Positions 37,414-47,559 of a stretch of DNA of 64,000 bases are shown one piece after another (within the stretch, counting starts at the first letter, position 1; each line of letters begins with the position of its first letter). Where the stretch lies: NCBI GenBank assembly GCA_029718625.1, contig CM056395.1, positions 24,892,773-24,956,772 of the forward strand, in the 5' to 3' direction. This stretch comes from Synaphobranchus kaupii. Taxonomy: Eukaryota > Chordata > Actinopteri > Anguilliformes > Synaphobranchidae. The notes below the pieces were generated by a model. The model was not told where the DNA came from. It searched no databases and was given only the letters and a program-made list of their open reading frames with translations. Both the position numbers and the translations under genes were made by a program.

Positions 37414-37726
37414 TTATCTCAATCTGAAATTTTAAAACAAATACATTACGCCATTTTTATGCAGTTGGTTGTTCACATATTATGGTTACGCTAACTGCAT
37501 AGGGCAGCTGTGGCGCAATAAATCTCTGCTGTAAAGACGATTCATTCACCTGTTTCGCTCCAAAAGTAACTGCCACAGTCTGACTCTGAGCTCTCAAGCT
37601 CTCGTAAGTTACGTCTTAACAGTTTACTGTAACTTAAACCAAAATACAAACTGAGAGGGTCACTCGATGAACAGTCAGCCTTTCCGTTTAATTCACTAAT
37701 AAATAAATAAAGAACTGATTAATATA

Positions 37727-38343
37727 CAGTGCAGTCCAAAAGTATTTCGAAAATTACACATTTTTGGCTCTGTACTCCAGCACGTTGAATTTGAAATGAA
37801 ACAATTAATATGAGGTTAAAGAGCAGCTTTAATTTGAGGGGTTTTCCATATCAGGTGAATCATGGAGCAATTGTAGCCCTTTTTATACATAGTCCCCCCC
37901 ATTTTAGGGGACCAAATGTAATTGGACAAATTAACATAAACTTAAATTAAGTCATCATATTTAATAATTGGTTGCATATCCTTTGCATGCCTAGGCTTCC
38001 TGATGTCTGTGACCCAATAACATCATCACACTCTTGATATTTTATTTTCAGGTACTCTTACAAGCGATATTATAACCTCTCTGCATTTGAATGGATGTCT
38101 GTGTGAAATAATGTTAATTTGTCCAATTACCTTTGTTCCCCTAAAATGGAGGGACTATGTATAAAAAGGGCTACAATTTCTACACGGTTCATCCCATACG
38201 GATGTAAAGTAACACAACTCGAATTAAAGCTGGCAGCCTGCTCTTAAACTTCATATTCGTTTCATTTCAAATTCAATGCGCTGGAGTACAGAGCCAAAAC
38301 AACAAAAATCGCGTCACTGTCCAAATACTCACGGACCGCACAG
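37727..38343. mobile_element. Tc1/mariner-type non-autonomous element
   Basis: Left arm CAGTGCAGTCCAAAAGTATT ... TTTTTGGCTCTGTACTCCAG; right arm carries CTGGAGTACAGAGCCAAAAC ... CAAATACTCACGGACCGCAC. Arms of about 80 bp or more are inverted copies, and a TA sits just before the left end. No transposase frame remains. Related sequence at 12165-12490. Confidence 0.8.
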
Positions 38344-38937
38344 CATAAGTGAGACCGATTGGAAAGTTTAAATTTGTGCCCGAATTGAAATACTATTACA
38401 GATTACTTCCACGCCCCCTGGTGGACAATGTGAAGCATGAAAAGAAAAATCACACAATTTACACAAATACACGTGTCCTTGTTGTTCTGCGTGTACACGC
38501 GTTTAGAGATACATTATGTGCTACAATCATGCCAGAATATGTGCAGATACACAAAACACACTGGCATATTACCGTCTCAACATAACAAAATAATAAGTGG
38601 TGGATGTCAAAATACTCTGAGTAACATGTTACATATAAACTAAAGTAAATATGTGGCCTAAGATAATTACCTCATGACTCTACCTCAGGATTTAGTCATG
38701 ATCAAAGTACTACTATAATAAAGTGTATTTCTACGTTACATTATACATGCTTTGTATATAATATTATATTTCCAATATTTTGTTATGACACTTGCATACA
38801 GCTGTCTATATTTACATTTAAAATGATCCTACAGCTACACATTTGACTGTATTAAAGGCCAATCACAACCTGTTTATGAGTAGAAGAGTGTATCAAATAT
38901 CAAGTATACCCAATCTCATGTTGTCAATTTATATTTA

Positions 38938-39768
38938 CAGTGGGTTGAAAAACTGTTCAGTCCCCTTAGACTTTTTCATATTTTGCTGTGTACGAACATT
39001 TGAAAAAAAAAAATTTAATCAGGCTTTTTTGCAGGTATTCAACACAAACAACTCTACGAAAAGAAAACATAAATCGTCACCTCACCATCACTTTATGTGA
39101 AAATGTAGAAGGTGCAAATTCAGCAACTTTTTCCTGGCTGGTTTTACTATGGAAGACAATGGAGAAATCTGACAAGAAAAGGTTACTGAATTTGCACCTT
39201 CTACATTTTTGCATAAAGTGATGGAGAGGTGATGATTTATGTTTTCTTTGAACCCCCAGGGACTGATCTCAAATGCCATCCATGAATGAACAATATCAGA
39301 TAAACTCTGTTTGAGTATTGCGATGTAAAGTCCATTGTACTTCCTAAAATCCCATCAAGAGCCATTAAAATATATTGAAGGGAACTGGTTTTGGTTTTGT
39401 TATCAAGAAAGACAATATTAACAGACATTTTAAAAGAAAATATTGTTCAACATCCTTAAATACAATCTAAACATGATGTCTGGGCAATTTATGATGTGCA
39501 ATTTTGAACAACATTTTTGCCTGTATGGCTGTTAAAGTACAATGAAGCAAGGGGGCTGAAGAATTAAGGGATTGATTGTTTTCGTTTTTATATTTCTAAA
39601 TAATTTGGAACAAATTGTAGATTTTACTTTTCACATTGACATGACATCGTAGAGTTGTTTGTGTTGAATACCAGCAAAAAGGCCTGATTAAATCAATTTT
39701 TATCAAATGTTCGCACACAGCAAAATATGAAAAAGTCTAAGGGGGCTGAACACTTTTCCAACCCACTG
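38938..39768. mobile_element. Tc1-like element (831 bp) with a nested palindromic insertion
   Basis: Ends CAGTGGGTTGAAAAACTGTT and AACACTTTTCCAACCCACTG are inverted and flanked by TA (38936-38937 and 39769-39770). The inverted arms run to ACACAAACAACTCTACG and its complement. The left arm is then interrupted by a separate palindrome at 39061-39249. No intact transposase. Confidence 0.85.
39061..39249. mobile_element. Palindromic MITE nested in the Tc1-like element
   Basis: Arms of about 65 bp: AAGAAAACATAAATCGTCAC ... GAAGGTGCAAATTCAGCAAC, and the complement from GTTACTGAATTTGCACCTTC to ATGATTTATGTTTTCTTT. The loop is about 50 bp. Confidence 0.85.
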
Positions 39769-40464
39769 TACTGAATTTTGGTTTTGATGTTAATTACAAA
39801 AACTGCATGACTAAAAATCATGATAATGATCATTTGTTAAGAGGCACTAAACAAATTTAAAAATTCGTATTCAGATTTTTTAGATATCTATCTAGCAGGT
39901 GTACGTACATGCCACTGAACCGATGCAAGGATACACTACATATGGGGGACCTTTGTGGTGCAGTAAGTTTTGCTGAGATGTACAAAACTGAAGATGAGAA
40001 AGCCTGTCTTTTAAGGACGTGCCTTCTGTAAGGACAATATGGAGGACAGTATTTTTGAGAGATTCTGCATTTGACTGAGTAATTATTCAGAGCAAGTAGA
40101 AAAAGAACAGACAAGGTAACCTCTTCTTAATTTGTTAACTTTTATTTTCTGTAGCTGAACTAGAATTTATTATAACAAATGGGAGCTTTCTGTAAATATT
40201 GGTGGGGAAAGTTTCATACAACAAGAAAGTATTAGGCATACCGTGAACATTTAAAGTGTTCCACAATGTAATGAATATATATGTATATATTAAAAGAAAG
40301 AACAGTCAGATTTAATATTTGGCCATGTTGGCTAGCACTTTTGATGTTCATTATTACAAATAACCATTCCACGGTTATTTTACTCTTAGGCATAAACTAC
40401 AGGAAGCAACTTCTGTCACAGAAAACACTTGCGCAATATGTAAAGATGTAAAAGCAACAGGATC

Positions 40465-40470
40465 TTTATT
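40465..40470 (-). promoter_or_regulatory. tyrp1: tyrp1 polyadenylation signal
   Basis: TTTATT on the plus strand is AATAAA on the minus strand, about 50 nt past the tyrp1 stop codon. It implies a very short 3' UTR. Confidence 0.65.
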
Positions 40471-40520
40471 TCAGTTGGAAAATGGAGGGAAAGGATCGCG
40501 TTTAGTCACACTCCTCCTCC

Positions 40521-40729
40521 TCAGACCACGGACTGGGTTTTGTCCTGTCGGAGGTTGTGGTCGTCCGAATACCGTTGGTACTGTTCTCCGAGCAGGGGCT
40601 GGCGGCCCTCGTACGACCGATAGGACCGCGCGCGGACAGCACAGGTGGTCACGATGCAAACCACGGCCACGGCGAGCGCGGCCCCCACGATGGAGATGGT
40701 GAGGATCTCCGCCATCGTTAATGGGCTCG
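40521..40729 (-). CDS. tyrp1: tyrp1 coding exon 7: membrane anchor and tail
   Basis: 209 nt, acceptor TGTGCAG, stop TGA. Encodes the transmembrane helix ([20 protein letters not shown]...), RARS stop-transfer, [13 protein letters not shown] and terminal QSVV. Confidence 0.96.
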
Positions 40730-43700
40730 CTGCACACAACACGATGAGCAAAAGAAAAAAAAAAAGGGTTCGAATTGGAACACAAACAGGACATAAGATG
40801 ACCTGCTGTCATGAACAATTCACACAGAGGCTGTGCTTCCCTGGAACTAGGAGAGGCTGGATCCACGTTCTCCAACAATTATACAGTGTATTGCAAATAT
40901 AAACATAACATGCAGGCTAATAATATGCTTCAGAAACAACATACATCTGCATTCTAATAGTTTATATGAAATAACAGCACTTTGCATTCTATACTGTAAT
41001 GCCGCGGTGATTTACTTTGGTTAAATATCTCTATATTTAGTATTATTTAAACCCGTCATTGAGCCATGGCATTATGTACTCACTTGGCCACTCCACCTGG
41101 TACGAATAGCCCAGGGATTCAGGAGCGGTCACAAACATCTCAGCGTTGGTCACAGGGGGCCAGAATGGAACCATGTTGAAATCTCTGTTGTGGCCGATGG
41201 GAGCGTTTTCCACAGGATACACAGCTGCACCTGGAAGAGAAAAGTCACACGGTGGGTGCGCCCCCAATACTCGAAAAATGCATCCTCCTTTCCTCCACTA
41301 CCACCTCCTCTCCTCCGTGCCCCGTGTCCTAATTTAATGTTGCTGATTACATATTAATTACATAGTAATGGTTACATATTAATTAATGTCTTTAGGCAAA
41401 CCACAATGGCAGGTACATTGTATACTGGACTTGCAACTACTTGTACTTGAAATGAACAGGCAGTTTTGCATACTTCCGGGTAGGAGACGAGTGGAGGAGA
41501 TGAGTGGAGGAAAAGAGGTGAGGAGTGAATAATATTGGGAGGCACCCAGAGCCTTGCCGAAAGTTACACTCCTAAAAAATGGATGCTGTCGTTCCCACCT
41601 GGGGTGCGTCCCAATACTCTAAAAATGCACCCTCCTTTCCTCCACTACCACCTCCTCTCCTCCTTGCCCAGGAAACCAATCTTTGTGTCCTAATCTAATG
41701 TTGCTGATTACATATTAATTACATATTAATTGATGTCTCGACGCGATCCACAATGTCAGGTACATTGTATACTGTACATGCAACTACTTGTACTTGAAAC
41801 CTACAAGCAGTTTTGCTTACTTCCGGGTAGGAGACGAGTGGAGGAACGGAGGTGAGGAGTGAAGAATATTGGGACGCACCCAGTGCTTTTGTCTGAGAGC
41901 CTCGTCCAAAGTTACACCGAATAAAATGGATGCTGTCATTCCCACCTGCTATGACGTAACATGACAGCGAGACTGATGACTCTGAGAAGACCTGTCCTGT
42001 ACTGGTAATGTTGCTAATAGTTATAATAGCTATGAACAGCGTGAGGCATGAGCGAGGAACCAGTGTTAATGTACTGGTGTTAACGGACCGGTGTTAATGG
42101 AGTTGGGTGTTTTCGTAGTAATAAATAAGCAAACTTAAATAAATAAATAAGAATAGTCATTTGTTTGGATGTGCCATTTATAAATCCCCATGCAGTCGCA
42201 AAGGCAATCGAAATGTTGAGAGGTTGGAAATCCCATTCAGGCATTTCCCTTGGGTTCATTATCTCATAGTAATTAAATTGTTCAAGGGTGCTTTAAATAT
42301 GTGTCTAGCCCTTTCTGACTTGTACAATTTAAATATCAGTAATTATGTTAATTTAATAATTAGAGAAGGATGGACTAGTTATCCTCTCTGTGACCAAAAT
42401 AAGCAATAAACACAACAGGTGCTGTTCCTGGTATGCATACAAAATAAATAAAGAGTATTCAAAAGGGCAGGTTCAACAGCTTACCAGGGCTGTGCCTTCT
42501 AAGCCACTCGTCAAAGATAGCATCGGTAAAGGTGTGCAGGAGGACGAAGATGGGGTCATTCGGGGACAGGTGAGTCTGACCCCCAGTTCCGTTGAGGAAC
42601 AGATGGGCCAGGTTGTGCAGACTGCGGACCACAGGGTCGTAGTTTCCTTGCGGGGCGCTGTACCCTGGACACGAAACAACGACCGTGGGTCAAAACGAAA
42701 GCCTCAGCCTTGTAACCAGATGCAAGGAAGGATAAGCCGAGAGAAAGGCAGAGTGGTTAGGGGATGAGACTTCCAGAAGCAGGTGCAGGGGTCTAAGGCG
42801 CAGACTTTGGCTGTGTGGTTGCGCCCCGAGGATCGGGGGTTCGATCCCCGGTCCTGCCAGATCCGAGCATGGCCTGGGGGAGCGTCAATTGGCGGCTGCT
42901 CCCAGGAGGGGCTTGGAGAGAATCGCTGCGCACAGAACGGCCCCTGGGCGAGTTAGAATCATGGTCAGGAGCTCGAGAAGTCGCGCCCTGCAGAGGACGT
43001 GACGCCCTCCTTCCTACTACCGGCTGACTGGGTTGTATAGCGGTGATTCTCTAGCGGTTGCTACACAGGGGGAATTTAATTAGAATAGGGGTTCAATTGG
43101 CTACCAATTGTGAGAAAAATGGGAAAAAGTCTGAAACAAATTTAAAAAATAATAATAATAATTATGTATAATAATACGGGTGAATAATATGTGCAATAAT
43201 ATATGGCTCAGCCTGAGATGTAATATCCAGACCCAGCAATTCATTTTTCTCACCTGCTGGGTACATGAGTCTCGGGCCTTAATCTGAAAAACCATATATT
43301 CTACTATGCTGCAACCTACACTTCAAGGGACATTCAACCAAAGTAAAATAAATAATATTTTTGAAAATATCTTCACTGCAACATGATTTTGACACCCAAG
43401 ACACTTGTATTATGTCAGCAAATTAAAAGTACTTTTTTTTTTTTCTACCTGGTCTCAGGGGGATATTTAATATGTAAGTCATTCTGGACGACGGGCAGCA
43501 GTGGCTGTGTCTCACCTTCGACGGTGTTGCGGAAGCTCTCGGACGACGTGGAGTAGAAGGGCGGAGTGTCGAAGGTGCTCAGCTCCAGGCAGTCGGCCAC
43601 GTCCTGCGGCTCGGGCAGACGCTGGACCATGGGGCGAGCAGAGTTCCCAGCTGGGTTCCTTCGGATCGGGCTGCTCTCCGTGCCTACGGCGGGAAACGCG

Positions 43701-46379
43701 CACACGAGGCGATGCGTGTCAGTCACGCGCAGGGGCTCACCAAACACCACCCGAATTTATCAGATATAATCCCAAAAACGCAAGGAAAGGAGGCACTCCA
43801 TCAATAAAGAAACTATTATCTGTACATTGTCACTCTTGATTGCACTTAAGACACACTTTGAAGCTTTGAAACACTGTCCTTTTATGTTTAAATGTCATCT
43901 CTATTATAACCAAAGTATGTCGGATTATAAAACAGAATATGATGTAAAAACAATTTCTCTCAATATTTCACAAGTTTCATCAATTTTGCATGCTGTTTTC
44001 AACAGTAGACACCATTTACACCATCCTGTTTTGTCCATTAGAGGGCACCACTAATTAATACAAAACACTATAGTTACAGGGAAACAAATGGCTTAGTGAG
44101 GGAGGGTTGGATTACAAGGTTGGGTGCGTCCCAATAATTGAAAAATGCACCCTCCCTTCCTCCACTACCACCTCCTCTACTGCGTGCCCCTGAAACGGAT
44201 CTTTGTGTTTTAATCTAATGTTGCTGATTACATCTTTAATTACGTGTTAATGGTTACATATTAATGAAATTCTCGACACAAACCGCAATGTCAGGTACAT
44301 TGTATACTGTACATGCAAATACTTATACTCGAAACATTCAGGCAGTTTTGCATACTTCTGGGTAGGAGAGGAGTGGTAGTGGGGGAGTGGAGGAAGGGAG
44401 GTGGGGAGTGAAGAATATTGGGACGCACCCATTGTGTCTGAATCAGAGCCCTATCTACTGTGTCCTGTTTACTATGTACTAGCATGCCCTATACTGCTTA
44501 CTGCATACTGTTTAGTGACATGCAGTTTGCTAAAATTATCCTCCATACTATTATCTGCAAAAATTCTAAAATAAGTATAAGTATATCATCTGGGGATATT
44601 AAGAACACTCTATTTTCACATACAGCTTTTTAAAAAGTATACTTAACTGGAATACTCAATTGTATGCAAGTGCACTGATTTGGACACGGCCCAGGTTTCA
44701 ATCAGAGTCGATCCTCTCTAAACAGGAGTTATGAAGCACTTGGCTTGTGTTAAAATTGAGAGCCCCAATTCATAATCAAGGTCAGCAGGTATTTATCCTG
44801 GTCTGGCTCCAGCCAATCATTCCCTCCTCCCTTCATTAACCGCTTGTGATTGGTCAAAGTAACCACGTGACCATGTTGTGAGAGTCAGGAGTCCATTTCG
44901 ATTTCTGATACATAAGAGGATTAAAAAGAGGATAATTTAGTAGTATGATTTTTTTTTTTTCAGAAGGAGAATTATGGTCATAATCTCACTTAAGAAGGAT
45001 GTAATATTATGCACATCCACCTGGCTTGGCCAGGTGCAGGCAAAAAAAAAAAGGATTTTGATATGAAACTTTGAATGTCTTGGCGTGTGGCCTTGTTGTC
45101 TCCCCCTAGTGTTCAGACTTAGTTTATTCACTCTGGTGATCATGTGTTCTTTCTTTTTTTATCTTACAATTATTGTACATTTATTGTCCACACACTTGCA
45201 TGGTAATAGAATAGAATAGAATAACTTTTATTTTCCTGTAAAGGAACTTCAGTTGTAGCCACCAGCAACAACAAAAAAGACAGGCAGACCCACAGCACAC
45301 AAACAAACAGACAATCAAACGAATTAAGTGTGAGCATCAAAAAGCAACAACAGCTCCTCATCTGCCTCTGCTGTCTTGAGTTGTCCAGTGTCACCAAGCA
45401 GTCCTACAGCCGCAGGGAACAAGCTTCCCCAAGTCGACCAGGGGTGCGTTTCCAGATAACGATCAATCTTAGGGTTAAGTGCGATTGCAACGAGCGATTC
45501 TACGATGGCTCTTTCATTTGTAACACGCGTTTCCAAAACAGTTCTTAAAGCGTGAACACGCAGTCACCTCTTAAGTGCTTCTTAACCAGAGGTGTAAAAC
45601 CCGGGTTCAGAAAGTAAAAAGTCCTCCCCAGTATTAACCTAGTAATAGTAGTAACCTAGGAACCTTTCATGCATAACGTGCCAGTACATCATCTGTATGT
45701 ATCTGTTATTAATTAGTTTTTTGAACAAAGGTCTTTATTATGGCATGAATACAGATAAAGATTGTCTCTACAGCAGGGATGGGAAACTCCAGGCTGCACG
45801 GGCCAGGAGCAGGGAATTGGAGCTGATGGCGGTGTGTATGCAGGTTTTTCATGCCACTGGTTACCCTGGCTCAATCAGCTCATTGGTCATCTACACCAAC
45901 ACCGATTAACTTGTGAGTTAGACCACAATAAAGGCTACAATACGTGCATACAGGCATAACATTCATTAGCTGCTGTTCATATCACAGAATGTAGCTCAAA
46001 TATCAGATCATGTAAATTATTGGGCTACTCAAATAATCAGGAACTGGCGGCAGCAAAAACCTGCATACACACCAGCTCGCGAGGCCCGGAGTTGCCCATC
46101 CCTGGTCTACAGTGTTACGTACACAAACGTGCGTGTCTATATACAGTATATCCCCCACTTCCTTCACGTGATGTATGCCGGACAAAAACCTCTTTGGTCT
46201 CAAAAGATTGTATGCTGAATAAACCACAAGCTTTTGCTGGTGTGTGGGTAACCTTTGTTCTTTCATAATCTCACTTAAACCTTGAGTGGAAAGAAAATGT
46301 ACTATGCAGGGTCAAGTGAATACATTTTTTGGTAGGGTATTTGGTATTGAATTACTGTACATTTAAAACTTGCATTTAA

Positions 46380-46435
<56 letters not shown>

Positions 46436-47411
46436 GGTTGGATACCCTGAGCATTCATGAACCAGTCTCTTTTTGTTGTGTTGGATCTGTGTGTGCCAAA
46501 AAAAATAAATTCACTGCCCAGAAGACTACTTTCATTCATTATACTTATTTTATTATCATTATACTTATTTTCAGCTCTGACCAGATGGGCACATCATGTG
46601 CCCCTTTTTTTGGCACACAACAATGGTCAGGGGTTACAGGCGTGACAGAGAGCAGCACACTCACTGTTGCAGACGGTCCCTACAGGTGATACAGAGCAGC
46701 ACACTCACTGTTACAGACGGTCCCTACAGGCGATACAGAGAGCAGCACACTCACTGTTACAGATGGTCCCTACAGGCGATACAGAGCAGCACATTCACTG
46801 TTGCAGACGGTCCCTACAGGCGATACAGAGCAGCACACTCACTGTTGCAGACGGTCCCTACAGGCGATACAGAGAGCAGCGCACTCACTGTTATAGACGG
46901 TCCCTACAGGCGATACAGAGCAGCGCACTCACTGTTGCAGACGGTCCCTACAGGCGATACAGAGCAGCGCACTCACTGTTACAGACGGTCCCTACAGGCG
47001 ATACAGAGAGCAGCGCACTCACTGTTACAGACGGTCCCTACAGGCGATACAGAGCAGCACACTCACTGTTACAGACGGTCCCTACAGGCGATACAGAGCA
47101 GCACACTCACTGTTACAGACGGTCCCTACAGGCGATTACAGAGCAGCGCACTCACTGTTACAGACGGTCCCTACAGGCGATACAGAGCAGCAGCGCACTC
47201 ACTGTTGCAGATGGTCCCCAGTGTGTCGTAGTCGTCCACGCTCTCGCAGATCACTCTCCAGTCTGACAGCAGGGAATTGGTGCTGATGGCGTTTGAATCG
47301 AAGGTACTTCTGGCTCCCAGCAGGTCGTCTGTACAGATGTCACAGGTGCTGCCGCCGATGGCAAAGTTCCAGTAGGGCAGAGCAAAGCTTGGGTTCTGGA
47401 GCATGTCCTGC

Positions 47412-47457
<46 letters not shown>

Positions 47458-47525
47458 ACAATATAATACAGCAAAGATGTTGGCATAAATCTAACATTGC
47501 TGGTGTACACTACCATTTTTGCTGT

Positions 47526-47559
<34 letters not shown>

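Noticed and set aside
42786..42860. Possible tRNA-Leu gene
   Set aside because: A and B boxes are present, but the cloverleaf does not close and the sequence continues into a SINE body with an A-rich tail.
46596..47266. Two long plus-strand ORFs (211 and 199 aa) with repetitive [16 protein letters not shown] sequence
   Set aside because: They are translations of the 44/46-bp minisatellite on the strand opposite tyrp1; the periodic repeat keeps several frames open by chance.
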